From positions 558,001-622,000 of the forward strand of contig NZ_LT906455.1 of assembly GCF_900187115.1 (NCBI RefSeq): a stretch of DNA of 64,000 bases, in the 5' to 3' direction. A program made the position numbers and the translations under genes. The notes under the pieces are model-generated. The model was given only the letters and a program-made list of their open reading frames with translations. It was not told the origin of the DNA and did not search any database. Source of the stretch: Aliarcobacter butzleri (GTDB taxonomy: Bacteria > Campylobacterota > Campylobacteria > Campylobacterales > Arcobacteraceae). Below are positions 8,551 through 17,370 of this stretch, piece after piece. Every line of letters begins with the position of its first letter. Within the stretch, counting starts at the first letter, position 1.

Positions 8551-8556
8551 TTTTTT

Positions 8557-8675
8557 ATGGATAAGTAATTGAGCAACTTATTCATATGAGTATTTTAAGA
8601 TGAGATTTCTTAAATAGATAATTTTTTATGTTTCCTTGTGTAAAAGGGCGCTTCCCCTAGGCGTCCTTTTTTTTT
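8557..8675 (+). ncRNA. Candidate ~120-nt small RNA with C/U-rich terminator loop
   Basis: Between msrQ and the helicase gene a promoter-like TATAAT is followed by about 120 bases with no credible reading frame, ending in a strong GC-rich terminator that cannot belong to a protein gene. Predicted elements by eye are a hairpin with arms ATAAGT/ACTTAT, a hairpin TTTAAGA/TCTTAAA (8594-8613 region), and the terminator hairpin, whose loop TTCCCCTAG is C/U-rich. A C/U-rich terminator loop is the targeting element of the Helicobacter small RNA RepG, which binds G-runs in a chemoreceptor mRNA. Similarity to RepG here is only of architecture, not proven homology. Confidence 0.55.
8642..8675 (+). terminator. 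Strong rho-independent terminator of the candidate small RNA
   Basis: Ten-base-pair stem AAAAGGGCGC / GCGTCCTTTT (one G-U pair), nine-base loop, and a run of nine T's. It is the most GC-rich hairpin in this part of the window and sits 74 bases before the helicase start. Confidence 0.88.
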
Positions 8676-8749
8676 CTATCTTTTTAACCCCTTTTATGTT
8701 ACTATTCCCAAATGATTTCACTTTTTAAACACACAAACGAATAATTTTT

Positions 8750-10795
8750 ATGCCTTTATCAAATTTAAATCAAGAACAATTACAAGCAGCAACTTGCCAT
8801 CAAGGATTTAATCTAATAATTGCGAGTGCAGGAACAGGAAAAACTTCAACAATTGTTGGAAGAATTGCTTATTTATTAAATAGTGGGATAAATCCAAAAG
8901 AGATTTTACTTTTAACTTTCACAAATAAAGCAGCAGCAGAGATGATAAATAGAGTTGCTAAATTTTTTGGAAAAGATATAGCAAAAGAGATTATGGCAGG
9001 AACTTTTCACTCTGTTTCATATAAACTTCTAAAAGAACTAAATGTAAATATTACTTTAAAACAACCAAATGAACTAAAAACACTTTTCAAATCAATTTAT
9101 GAAAAAAGAGTTTTTTTTGATAGAAGTGATGAGGTTTCACCTTATGATGGTGGATATTTATATGATATGTACTCTTTATATTTAAATTCAAATGATGGAG
9201 AAGATTTTGCTTCTTGGATAGTATCAAAAAACTCTTCTCATGAAATATATACTTTGATTTATGAAGATGTTGTTGATGAATTTAACGAACTAAAAACAAA
9301 ATATGGTTATGTAAATTTTGATGATTTACTTACAACTATGCTTAAAATTTTAAAAGAGAAAGATTTTGATTTTAAAGAGATACTTGTTGATGAGTACCAA
9401 GATACAAATCCTCTTCAAGGAAGACTTCTTGATTCTTTTAGACCAAAATCACTTTTTTGTGTTGGAGATTATGACCAAAGTATTTATGCTTTTAATGGCT
9501 CTGATATAGGAATAATCTCTACATTCTCAACAAGATACAAAGATGCAAATGTTTTTACTTTAAGAAAAAACTATCGTTCAACAAAACCTATTTTGGATTT
9601 AGCAACAAAAGTTATAGAGTTTAATGAAAGAGTTTATGAAAAAAAACTCGAAGTTGTAAGAAAAGAAGATATTTATAAACCAAAACTTTTGGCTTTTAAT
9701 GAACTTTTTTCACAATATGAATATATTTCAGAGCTTATTTCAAAAAGTCAAACACCTCATAGTGAAATAGCAATAATATACAGAAACAACTCAAGTGCAG
9801 ATGGAATAGAAGCAAATTTAAGAGAATTTGGAATTGCTGCTAAAAGAAAAGGTGGAATGAGTTTTTTTGACTCAGTTGAAGTAAAATTTATACTTGATAT
9901 TTTAGTGATGCAAGTTTCTCACAATGATATGATGGCATTTATTCATATAGTTGAACATGGAAAAGGAATAGGAAAAGCTATTGCAAAAGATATTTTTGAT
10001 GCTTTAATTAAACTTGGTGATGGAGATATTATAAGAGGATTATTTCAACCTAGAATTGATATCTCAAATCCTTATGAAACAAAAGTAAAAAATCAACAAT
10101 TAGGGCTTTTTGATGATTTTATAGAGTTAGGTTCAATTTCAAAATTTAAAGATTGTAACTTTGAAGAGACATTTTTAAGTAATCCTATATTAAAACATCC
10201 AAAGTTAAGCGTTGATGGTGGAAAATATCTTTATGATATTTATTTACTTTTAAAACATTTAAGAAGAACAAAAATTCCTGAAACATTAGTTGCAAGTATA
10301 TCTTCTTCGATGGCATATTCAAAACTAAAAGATTTTTTAGCAACAAAAAGAGCAACACAAAAAGATGGAACAATAAACGATATTCAAAAAACAAAAGCAT
10401 TAGCAAAAATAAATAGAAAAGCGATGCTTTTAAAAAATCTAGCAAGAAATTTTAATGATTTATCGAAGTTTATAAACTCTATGATTTTAGGTGGAAGCGA
10501 AATGAGTGAAGGTGAGGGTGTAAATCTACTTTCTATTCACGCAAGTAAAGGTTTAGAGTTTAAAGAAGTTTATGTAATAGATTTGATGGATGGAAGATTT
10601 CCAAATAGAAAACTTATGAGTAAAGGTGGAAGCTTAGAAGAAGAACGAAGGCTTTTTTATGTTGCAGTGACGCGTGCGAAAGATATTTTGTATTTATCTT
10701 ATGCAAAATATGACAAAATAAAAAAGATGACATTTGTAGCAAGTCCCTTTTTAAAAGAAGCAGGAATGGCTATAAATGAAGAAGAGGATTCTTAA
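8750..10795 (+). CDS. UvrD/Rep/PcrA-type ATP-dependent DNA helicase
   Basis: Superfamily 1A 3'-5' DNA helicase of 681 residues. All motifs are visible in order: the Q-motif LNQEQLQAA at the N-terminus, Walker A ASAGTGKTS, motif Ia TFTNKAAAEM, Walker B LVDEYQDTN, motif III GDYDQSIYAFNG, motif IV LRKNYRST, motif V LLSIHASKGLEF, and motif VI EERRLFYVAVTRAK. It acts in DNA repair or replication restart. Length and motif set fit the single UvrD-like helicase found in Campylobacterota, but Rep versus UvrD cannot be settled by eye. The start ATG has no clear Shine-Dalgarno site, so expression may be low. It probably shares no operon with its neighbours. Confidence 0.92.
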   Translation: MPLSNLNQEQLQAATCHQGFNLIIASAGTGKTSTIVGRIAYLLNSGINPKEILLLTFTNKAAAEMINRVAKFFGKDIAKEIMAGTFHSVSYKLLKELNVNITLKQPNELKTLFKSIYEKRVFFDRSDEVSPYDGGYLYDMYSLYLNSNDGEDFASWIVSKNSSHEIYTLIYEDVVDEFNELKTKYGYVNFDDLLTTMLKILKEKDFDFKEILVDEYQDTNPLQGRLLDSFRPKSLFCVGDYDQSIYAFNGSDIGIISTFSTRYKDANVFTLRKNYRSTKPILDLATKVIEFNERVYEKKLEVVRKEDIYKPKLLAFNELFSQYEYISELISKSQTPHSEIAIIYRNNSSADGIEANLREFGIAAKRKGGMSFFDSVEVKFILDILVMQVSHNDMMAFIHIVEHGKGIGKAIAKDIFDALIKLGDGDIIRGLFQPRIDISNPYETKVKNQQLGLFDDFIELGSISKFKDCNFEETFLSNPILKHPKLSVDGGKYLYDIYLLLKHLRRTKIPETLVASISSSMAYSKLKDFLATKRATQKDGTINDIQKTKALAKINRKAMLLKNLARNFNDLSKFINSMILGGSEMSEGEGVNLLSIHASKGLEFKEVYVIDLMDGRFPNRKLMSKGGSLEEERRLFYVAVTRAKDILYLSYAKYDKIKKMTFVASPFLKEAGMAINEEEDS

Positions 10796-10841
10796 CTTTA
10801 AGTCAATTATAATAGAATATAAATATTTTTTTAGGTAGAAA

Positions 10842-11999
10842 ATGGAAAAAATTATTTTAATAATAACAGTATGTATGATAATTATGGCAGCTCCAATTAT
10901 CTCAAAAATGATAAAAACACCAGTTGTTGTTATAGAGATAACATTGGGATTACTTTGTGGATATTTGGGCTTAATTTACAGTGATGAAACTTTAAAATTA
11001 GTTGCTAAATTTGGATTTGTATATTTGATGTTTCTAGCAGGGCTTGAGATAAACTTTAAGCTTGTAAAAATTATAAAAGCAACTTTGGCTGTAAATGTAA
11101 TACTATATTTTATTTTATTGTACACAATCTCTGGACTTGTTTGTTGGTTATTTGGTTTAGGACTTACTTATTTTGTAGCTCTTCCAATTTTCTCTTTGGG
11201 TATGATAATGATGCTTTTAAAAGAGTATGGAAAAGAACAACCTTGGCTAAATCTTGCCTTATCAATTGGGGTTGTTGGAGAAATTATTAGTATTTTAGCT
11301 TTAACCTTATTTAGTGGTTGGACAGAGTATGGATTTACAAGTAATTTCTTCTACTCAATTTTAACTATTGCATTAGTTATTGTAGCTATTATTTTACTTT
11401 TAAGAGTTTCTTATGTTCTTTTTTGGTGGTTCCCTGAGATAAGAAATTTTATTATTCCAGAAAATCAAGATGATAAACATGACCAAGATATAAGATTTTC
11501 TTTATCTTTATTATTAATTTTTGTTTCTATTATGTTAATACTAAAAATTGATGTTGTTTTAGGAGCATTTACAACTGGACTATTTTTTAAGATGTTTTTT
11601 AACCAAAAACATGAATTATTAGAAAAAATAGAGTCTTTTGGATATGGTTTTTTTGCACCAATATTTTTTATCTATACAGGTTCAACTGTAAAACTTGATA
11701 TGGTAACTTTAGAGATTTTACATCATGCTATTTTTATTATGTGTGCAATTATAACTATTAGATTAATTAGTTCATATTTAGTTTTTTATAATTATTTAAA
11801 ATTTAAACAAACTATGCTTTTTGCTCTTAGTGATTCAATGCCATTAACTTTTATGGTTGCAATTGCAATGCTTTCATATAACTATGGACTTATATCTCAA
11901 GATGAATATTTTTCATTTATAATTGCAAGTATAATAGATGGTCTATTTCTTATGATTTTAATCAGAAAACTATACAAATATTTTATTCCTCACACTTAA
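10842..11999 (+). CDS. Cation:proton antiporter, CPA2 (KefB/NapA-like) family
   Basis: A 385-residue inner-membrane protein with about twelve hydrophobic segments arranged as in the Na+/H+ exchanger domain: the early segment with KTPVVVIEITLGLLCGYLGL, the FGFVYLMFLAGLEINF segment, and a late segment of the family core. It would exchange sodium or potassium for protons. The soluble TrkA-N regulatory domain of full Kef systems is absent, which is normal for short NapA-type members. Start ATG lies behind TTAGG. The gene ends before a 28-bp palindrome. Confidence 0.83.
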   Translation: MEKIILIITVCMIIMAAPIISKMIKTPVVVIEITLGLLCGYLGLIYSDETLKLVAKFGFVYLMFLAGLEINFKLVKIIKATLAVNVILYFILLYTISGLVCWLFGLGLTYFVALPIFSLGMIMMLLKEYGKEQPWLNLALSIGVVGEIISILALTLFSGWTEYGFTSNFFYSILTIALVIVAIILLLRVSYVLFWWFPEIRNFIIPENQDDKHDQDIRFSLSLLLIFVSIMLILKIDVVLGAFTTGLFFKMFFNQKHELLEKIESFGYGFFAPIFFIYTGSTVKLDMVTLEILHHAIFIMCAIITIRLISSYLVFYNYLKFKQTMLFALSDSMPLTFMVAIAMLSYNYGLISQDEYFSFIIASIIDGLFLMILIRKLYKYFIPHT

Positions 12000-12019
12000 A
12001 TTTCTAAAATTTTTCTAAA

Positions 12020-12047
12020 CAAATAATGAATATTTATTCATTATTTG
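12020..12047. terminator. 28-bp perfect inverted repeat after the antiporter gene
   Basis: Two 13-base arms, CAAATAATGAATA and TATTCATTATTTG, are separated by TT. A short T-rich run follows (TTCTTTTTAT). It most likely terminates the antiporter transcript, but the perfect symmetry also fits an operator ahead of the sox operon. Confidence 0.6.
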
Positions 12048-12183
12048 GATTCTTTTTATAAAATTAAATATCTTCTATAAGCCCCATGTATCAATGCTAT
12101 TCTAATGCTACTAAAGCCCTAAAATTCGCTATTTTTTTATAAGAAAACTTAATAATTTAAGTTTCATTTTATATTTTAATATC

Positions 12184-12189
12184 TATAAT
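12184..12189 (+). promoter_or_regulatory. Likely -10 box of the sox operon promoter
   Basis: TATAAT 52 bases before the soxC start, followed by an exceptionally strong TAGGAGGTGA ribosome-binding site at 12228-12237. No good -35 box is visible. The ~100 bases upstream contain a short direct repeat, AATGCTA (12094 and 12105 region), that could be an activator site. Confidence 0.45.
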
Positions 12190-12240
12190 GATTTTATTAA
12201 GAAATTAATATAAAGATTTTTATATTTTAGGAGGTGAAAG

Positions 12241-13575
12241 TTGAAAAAGAGCGATGTTTTGGATATTAAAAAAGACTCAGATTTTGTTATTCAAACAAGT
12301 AGGAGAGAATTCTTCAAAAAAACTGCAATTTATTCTGCTGGAGCCTTAAGTGTAAGTTCAGTATTGTCGCCAGTTTCTCTAAAAGCTGATGACCCTGCGA
12401 TTATTAATGAGGCGCCTTGGGGACAAAAATTGGGTGATCCTGTAGACAAAAATTTATATGGTGTACCATCACCTTATGAGCATAATAATATTAGAAGAAC
12501 TCATGATTTATTTTCATCAGGAGATCCATATGCATCTGTATCTATGTGTCCAATCCACGAATCTGAAGGAATTATTACTCCAAATGGATTATTTTTCACA
12601 AGAAATCATGGTGGAACAGCTCATGTTGATCCAAATGAATGGAGATTAATGATTCATGGAAAAGTTAAAAAAGAGATAGTTTTAACTTTAGATGATTTAA
12701 AAAAATATCCAAGTGAAACAAGAATTTATTTTATTGAGTGTCCTGCAAATGGAAGTCCAGAGTGGAGAGGTCCACAATTTAATAGTTTACAATTTATGAA
12801 AGGTCTTATGAGTGCTGCACAATGGACTGGAGTTATGTTAAAAACAATTCTAGATGACTTAGGACTAGAAAAAGATGCAGTTTGGATGTTAGCTGAAGGA
12901 AGTGATAATGCCTCAAATCCTAGAACAATTCCAGTTGAAAAAGCACTTGATGATGTTATGGTTGTTTGGGCTCAAAATGGTGAAGCTTTAAGACCTGAAC
13001 AAGGTTATCCTGTAAGACTTATTGTTCCAGGATGGGAAGGTAATTTAAATACTAAATGGTTAAGAAGATTAGAATTTAGTGATAAACCTTGGCATTCAAA
13101 AGAAGAAACTTCAAAATATACAATGCTTCAAAAATCTGGAAAAGCTATTCGATATTTTTGGGTAAATGAGGTAAATTCAGTAATCACTAGTCCCTGTCCA
13201 GAAAAGCCATGGACAAACCTTAAAAAAGGTGAGTTAGTGGAAATTGAAGGTCTTGCTTGGTCTGGTCATGGAACTATTAAAGGTGTTGATATTTCTTTTG
13301 ATGGTGGAGATAATTGGGTTGAAGCAAAACTTAAAGGTTTAGTTTTACCAAAATCTTGGACTAGATTTAGTTATATGATTAGATGGGAAGGCAAACCTTT
13401 AATATTAGCAAGTAGGTCTTATGATGATTTTGGAAATATTCAACCAACAATTGATCAAGAAACAAGCGCAGTTGGTGTTGAATCAGTTTATCACAGAAAT
13501 GCAATTGTAACTTGGGAAATTACTGAAAAAGGAGAGTGTAACAATGTTCAAATTAGAAAACACAAAAAAGCTTAA
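12241..13575 (+). CDS. soxC: Sulfane dehydrogenase molybdopterin subunit SoxC
   Basis: Periplasmic sulfite-oxidase-family molybdoenzyme that, with SoxD, removes electrons from the sulfane sulfur on SoxY. A twin-arginine signal RREFFKKTAIYSAGA is near residues 21-35. The molybdenum-ligand cysteine is Cys167 in FIECPANGSPEWRG. The C-terminal half has the Mo-cofactor dimerisation domain (GLAWSGHGTIKGVDISFDGG). The TTG start is supported by a near-perfect AGGAGGTGA four bases upstream. The 444-residue length is typical. The soxD start lies 32 bases inside this gene, implying tight coupling. soxC is the first gene of the operon, unlike the split sox clusters of many relatives. Confidence 0.95.
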   Translation: MKKSDVLDIKKDSDFVIQTSRREFFKKTAIYSAGALSVSSVLSPVSLKADDPAIINEAPWGQKLGDPVDKNLYGVPSPYEHNNIRRTHDLFSSGDPYASVSMCPIHESEGIITPNGLFFTRNHGGTAHVDPNEWRLMIHGKVKKEIVLTLDDLKKYPSETRIYFIECPANGSPEWRGPQFNSLQFMKGLMSAAQWTGVMLKTILDDLGLEKDAVWMLAEGSDNASNPRTIPVEKALDDVMVVWAQNGEALRPEQGYPVRLIVPGWEGNLNTKWLRRLEFSDKPWHSKEETSKYTMLQKSGKAIRYFWVNEVNSVITSPCPEKPWTNLKKGELVEIEGLAWSGHGTIKGVDISFDGGDNWVEAKLKGLVLPKSWTRFSYMIRWEGKPLILASRSYDDFGNIQPTIDQETSAVGVESVYHRNAIVTWEITEKGECNNVQIRKHKKA

Positions 13576-14728
13576 AAATACTCTTCTTGGTATAAGTTTA
13601 GTAAGTTTTTTAGCAACAACTGCAATAGCGGCTTCTAAAGAAACTTCAGTTGATGGTGCTGTTAAGTATCCTCTTAAAGATGGGAAATATTCATCTTATT
13701 ATGTTAATACGCAAACAGTAAAAGATTCAAATATTGGAAGAATACCAACTATTAAAGAAGTTAAAGCATGGGACGTAGATGTTAGACCTGATGGAACAGG
13801 TTTACCTGAATTTGATATGAAAAATGGTGAAATAGTTCTTGGTGAAGATGGAAAACCTAAAAAAGCAGAAGGTTCTGTTGAGTTAGGAAATGAACTTTAT
13901 GATGCGCAATGTGTTATGTGTCATGGTGATTTTGGTTCAGGAGGAAAAGGTTATCCTATGCTTGCTGGTGGTTCTAAAGAATCATTAAAGGTTCAAAGAT
14001 TAAACCCAGCAGATGAACATCCAAATCCAGATACACCAGTAAGAACAATTGGTTCATATTGGCCATATGCAAGTACGCTTTATTGGTATGTTCAGGATTC
14101 TATGCCATTTACTCATCCAAAAAGTTTAACAAATAGTGAAACTTATGCGATAACGGCTTATTTATTGTCTGTAAATAATATTACTATTGATGGTGAAGAA
14201 CTTGATGATGAGTATGTTTTAGATAAAGAAAAACTTATGAAAGTAATAATGCCAAATCATGATGGGTTCTATCCAGAAGTTGATACAAAAAATCCAAGAG
14301 ATGGCGTTAAAAATATGACAGCATTATTATCTAATCCAAAAATATATGGAACTGGAACAAGATGTATGAAAGATTGTATAAAAGAAGATACAAACAATCT
14401 TTTAATGAAAATAAATATTGATTTAACAGCAAATGCAAATCAAGCAATGTCAGTTGAAAGAAGTTTACCTAACATCAAAGCTGATTCTGTAAAACCTGGG
14501 CAAGTTGATTATCAATCAAGTTGTTCTGTTTGTCATGAAAATGCTGCTATTGGAGCACCTGTTTTAGGAGATAAAGTTGCTTGGACTAAAGTACTTGAGA
14601 AAGGAGTTGATAAAGTTTATTTTAATGCAATAAATGGTGTAAATGCTATGCCTCCTAAGGGAGGAACTGATTTTAGTGACGAAAAAATAAAAGAAATAAT
14701 CGATTATATGATTAATTCTAGTAAATAA
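13544..14728 (+). CDS. soxD: SoxD diheme-type c cytochrome subunit of sulfane dehydrogenase
   Basis: Electron-accepting cytochrome partner of SoxC. After a signal peptide (about residues 1-30, ending IAA) there are two heme-binding sites: C123-V-M-C126-H127 in the first cytochrome domain and C327-S-V-C330-H331 in the second. A further Cys pair (CMKDC) lies between them and is not a heme motif. The start overlaps soxC by 32 bases and has GGAGAG upstream. The 394 residues correspond to the long, two-domain SoxD form. Confidence 0.93.
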   Translation: MFKLENTKKLKNTLLGISLVSFLATTAIAASKETSVDGAVKYPLKDGKYSSYYVNTQTVKDSNIGRIPTIKEVKAWDVDVRPDGTGLPEFDMKNGEIVLGEDGKPKKAEGSVELGNELYDAQCVMCHGDFGSGGKGYPMLAGGSKESLKVQRLNPADEHPNPDTPVRTIGSYWPYASTLYWYVQDSMPFTHPKSLTNSETYAITAYLLSVNNITIDGEELDDEYVLDKEKLMKVIMPNHDGFYPEVDTKNPRDGVKNMTALLSNPKIYGTGTRCMKDCIKEDTNNLLMKINIDLTANANQAMSVERSLPNIKADSVKPGQVDYQSSCSVCHENAAIGAPVLGDKVAWTKVLEKGVDKVYFNAINGVNAMPPKGGTDFSDEKIKEIIDYMINSSK

Positions 14729-14742
14729 TAAAGGAGAGTATT

Positions 14743-15096
14743 ATGAGTCTAATCAAGAATTTAGTAAAAGCAATAGCAGTAAGTGCAGTTATAGCAATTA
14801 GTAGCTTTGCAATAGATGCTGATTTAGTTAAAAAAGGTGAAAAGATTTTCACAACTAATACACAAGGTAATTGTATAGCATGTCATGCAATAAATGGTAA
14901 AACTTTAGATGGACCTGGTAGCATGGGACCTGTTTTACAGTATTTGTCTTTGTGGCCTGAAGAAGCGTTGTATGATAAAATTTATGACCCATACATTTCT
15001 AATCCAATTTCTGCCATGCCAGCATTTGGAAAGAATGGTTGGTTAAGTGATGATGAAATTAAAGCACTAGTTGCTTATTTAAAAACAATAAATTAA
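14743..15096 (+). CDS. soxX: SoxX monoheme cytochrome c
   Basis: Small subunit of the SoxAX complex, which oxidatively couples thiosulfate to SoxY. A signal peptide covers about residues 1-24. A single heme motif C44-I-A-C47-H48 is followed by GPGSMGPVLQYLSLWPEE, typical of SoxX, and a late AMPAFG that supplies the methionine ligand. Length 117 is on the short side, as in the minimal SoxX form. Ribosome-binding site AAAGGAGAG; 14 nt after soxD. Confidence 0.92.
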   Translation: MSLIKNLVKAIAVSAVIAISSFAIDADLVKKGEKIFTTNTQGNCIACHAINGKTLDGPGSMGPVLQYLSLWPEEALYDKIYDPYISNPISAMPAFGKNGWLSDDEIKALVAYLKTIN

Positions 15097-15111
15097 TAAA
15101 AAGGAAAAAAA

Positions 15112-15564
15112 ATGATTAACAGAAGAAATTTTTTAGGTTTAGGATTAGCTGCATTAGCAATAGCTGCAGTTCCTGGTAGATTAAGTGCTATTGATTTTAG
15201 AGAGACAAAACCAAAAGCTTGGACAGCTACAAAAGTTGATGATGCAATAAAAGAACTTTTTGGATCATCTACTTTAGTTGATGGTGGAATTAACTTAAGT
15301 GCTCCTGATATTGCTGAAAATGGTGCAGTTATTCCAGTATCTTTTAGTACAGAGTTAAAAGCTACAAAAATTGCAGTATTTCAAGATGCAAATCCTGAAA
15401 GTGCAGTTGCTGTATTTAATCTAAATGAATTTAGTGTTCCTGATTTTGCAATAAGAATTAAAATGGCAAAAACAGGAACTGTAACAGTTGTTGCAGAAGC
15501 AGATGGAAAATTACATTCGGCTTCTAAATTAGTAAAAGTTACAATTGGTGGATGCGGTGGTTGA
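15112..15564 (+). CDS. soxY: SoxY thiosulfate carrier subunit
   Basis: Sulfur-carrier subunit of SoxYZ. It has a twin-arginine signal (NRRNFLGLGLAALAIAA) and ends in GGCGG, with Cys148 on the flexible swinging arm that carries the sulfur intermediates through the cycle. Length 150 is typical. Exported, presumably together with SoxZ, through the Tat pathway. It is the only soxY in the window, so the same carrier must serve SoxAX, SoxB and SoxCD if no second copy exists elsewhere. Confidence 0.96.
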   Translation: MINRRNFLGLGLAALAIAAVPGRLSAIDFRETKPKAWTATKVDDAIKELFGSSTLVDGGINLSAPDIAENGAVIPVSFSTELKATKIAVFQDANPESAVAVFNLNEFSVPDFAIRIKMAKTGTVTVVAEADGKLHSASKLVKVTIGGCGG

Positions 15565-15621
15565 TTTAATTTCAACTAAACAAATAAAATAACAAATAAA
15601 AAATAATATAAAGGAAATAAA

Positions 15622-15927
15622 ATGGCAGGTACTACAAAAATTAAAGCAAAATTAAAAGATGGAATAGTTGAAGTTAAAGCATTAGCTACTCACCCAATGT
15701 TAAGTTATCAAGAAGCAGAAAGAGCTAAAAAAGAACCTAACTTTATTACTTACGTTATTGCGAAAGTTGGAGATAAAGTTGTTTATGAAGCATCTACTTC
15801 TCAGTTTTTATCAAAAGACCCATATTTGAAATTTTCATTTAAGGGTGCAAATGTAGGTGATACAATTGAACTAACATGGAAAGATTTAAAAGGTAATACA
15901 GACGTAAGTAGCGAACAAATCAAATAA
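15622..15927 (+). CDS. soxZ: SoxZ sulfur-carrier scaffold subunit
   Basis: Partner of SoxY. The 101-residue immunoglobulin-like protein has no signal peptide, as expected for a subunit co-exported with SoxY. It contains the family motifs IVEVKALATHPM near the start and FSFKGANVGDTIELTWKD near the end. It follows soxY by 57 nt, behind AAAGGAA. Confidence 0.95.
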   Translation: MAGTTKIKAKLKDGIVEVKALATHPMLSYQEAERAKKEPNFITYVIAKVGDKVVYEASTSQFLSKDPYLKFSFKGANVGDTIELTWKDLKGNTDVSSEQIK

Positions 15928-15964
15928 TTGCTTAAAAAAGTGATTAATTTTTAAAGGAGAGACC

Positions 15965-16879
15965 ATGTTATCAAAAGTAGTAAAATCAACAGCTCTTTTA
16001 GTATTAGCGGCATATTCATTAAATGCCGCTAATTATAATGCAGGAGCAGAAAAAGATAGACTTGCATTAATTAAATATTTTGAATCTAAATTTGCTGATC
16101 CAGAAAAAAATAGTAATAGATTTTTCCCTTATTCAACACAAGAAGAGTTAAAAAATGATTATGAAAAAAATCTAAAGCATCACGATTTTAATATTGGAAC
16201 ATATGCTTTTTCAAAAGATGCAAAAGCTCAATATGAAGCAATAAAAGAGATGCCACCATATGAAGATGCTATTGATGCTGGAGAAGAATTATATAAAAAA
16301 ACATTTGCAAATGGTAAATCATTTGCTTCATGTTTTCCTGATACGACAGCTATGAATCTTTTTCCTTATTATAATGAAAAGAAAAATGATGTTGTAACTT
16401 TAACATCTGCTGTTAATGATTGTTTAAGAGATAATGGTGAAAAAGAGTGGAATACACAAAAAGGTGATATGGCAAATTTACAAGCTTATTTAGTAAACCA
16501 AACTAAAGAAGCTGGAAAAAAATTTGATATTAAAATCCAAAGTGAAGCTGCAAAAAAAGCTTATGAAGCTGGAAAAGAGTTCTATTATTCACAAAGAGGT
16601 TATTTAAAAATGTCTTGTGCTACTTGTCACGTTCAAGGTGCTGGACAAAGAGTTAGAAATGAAAAACTTTCAACTTTAACAGGACAAATTACTCAATTTC
16701 CAGTGCATAGACTAAGATGGGAAGAATTAGGTACATTAGAGCGAAGATTATCAGGTTGTATTGTTGACCAAGGACAAGTTGCACCAAAAGATGAAAGTAA
16801 AGAGATGAAACAACTTGCTTATTTCTTAGCTTATATGTCAAATGGTATGAATATTGATGGTCCAGATATAAGAAAGTAA
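15965..16879 (+). CDS. soxA: SoxA thiosulfate-oxidising cytochrome c (single CXXCH)
   Basis: Catalytic subunit of SoxAX. A signal peptide spans about residues 1-21. Only one heme motif is present, C218-A-T-C221-H222; the N-terminal domain has lost its motif and keeps a lone cysteine in SFASCFPDT. The active-site ligand is Cys265 in RRLSGCIVDQGQ, which becomes a persulfide in characterised SoxA proteins. This is the monoheme SoxA type. Ribosome-binding site AAAGGAG six bases upstream. The next gene follows within 15 nt. Confidence 0.95.
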   Translation: MLSKVVKSTALLVLAAYSLNAANYNAGAEKDRLALIKYFESKFADPEKNSNRFFPYSTQEELKNDYEKNLKHHDFNIGTYAFSKDAKAQYEAIKEMPPYEDAIDAGEELYKKTFANGKSFASCFPDTTAMNLFPYYNEKKNDVVTLTSAVNDCLRDNGEKEWNTQKGDMANLQAYLVNQTKEAGKKFDIKIQSEAAKKAYEAGKEFYYSQRGYLKMSCATCHVQGAGQRVRNEKLSTLTGQITQFPVHRLRWEELGTLERRLSGCIVDQGQVAPKDESKEMKQLAYFLAYMSNGMNIDGPDIRK

Positions 16880-16892
16880 TGAGGTGAAGAAA

Positions 16893-17312
16893 ATGAAAAA
16901 TAGTGTTTTAAAATTCGCAACAGTTACAGCATTAGTTCTAGGACTAACAACTTTAGGTGCTTCGGAATTATCTAAATTAGATGTTAAAAAAGAGTGTAAT
17001 GTTGAAGCAAATGGTGTTGAAAAAGTTATTGCAACAGCAGCAAAATATAATGAAATAGCAGTTAAACATCAAGTTGAATTTATGAGACTGGGGATGAAAG
17101 CTAGTCAATATATTGAAGCAGTTAACAATTCATTGAAAAATGGATTAAAAACTATTGATATTGTTGATGCAAAAGGTAAAAAAACTGAAGAAGCAACGAT
17201 TGAGTTTGGAGCTTGGCGAGCTTGTTCTTTTGCAATTGGTGCAGTAGTTCAAGAAGAAGAAGCTAAAACTACTTGGAAATTAGCAAGTCCTAGTGATGGC
17301 TATAAATATTAG
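16893..17312 (+). CDS. Small secreted protein of unknown function between soxA and soxB
   Basis: A 139-residue protein with a clear signal peptide (about residues 1-24, ending TLGAS) and a helical mature part with two cysteines (KKECNVEAN and WRACSFAIG) that could form a disulfide. I do not recognise a characterised family. Its place directly after soxA suggests a SoxAX-interacting role, similar in idea to the SoxK/SAXB proteins of other sulfur oxidisers, but no sequence match is claimed. The start is the ATG six bases after GAGGTG; a GTG three codons upstream lies inside that ribosome-binding site. A hairpin follows, so the gene closes the first part of the sox operon. Confidence 0.82.
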   Translation: MKNSVLKFATVTALVLGLTTLGASELSKLDVKKECNVEANGVEKVIATAAKYNEIAVKHQVEFMRLGMKASQYIEAVNNSLKNGLKTIDIVDAKGKKTEEATIEFGAWRACSFAIGAVVQEEEAKTTWKLASPSDGYKY

Positions 17313-17337
17313 AGATATTTAATAGTTATTGTTTTTG

Positions 17338-17370
17338 AAAAAGTCAAGATTGTGTTTCTTGGCTTTTTTT
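17338..17370 (+). terminator. Terminator between the small sox-associated gene and soxB
   Basis: Twelve-base-pair stem (AAAAAGTCAAGA / TCTTGGCTTTTT, one G-T pair) followed by T's. It implies that soxB is transcribed partly or wholly from its own promoter in the next 70 bases. Confidence 0.8.

Noticed and set aside
10185-10445. Leftward open frame inside the helicase gene
   Set aside because: Leu/Phe-rich shadow of AT-rich coding sequence; the helicase motifs on the plus strand continue through it.
12458-12649. Overlapping rightward frame in soxC
   Set aside because: Out-of-frame shadow rich in His, Met and Leu; soxC motifs are intact in the main frame.
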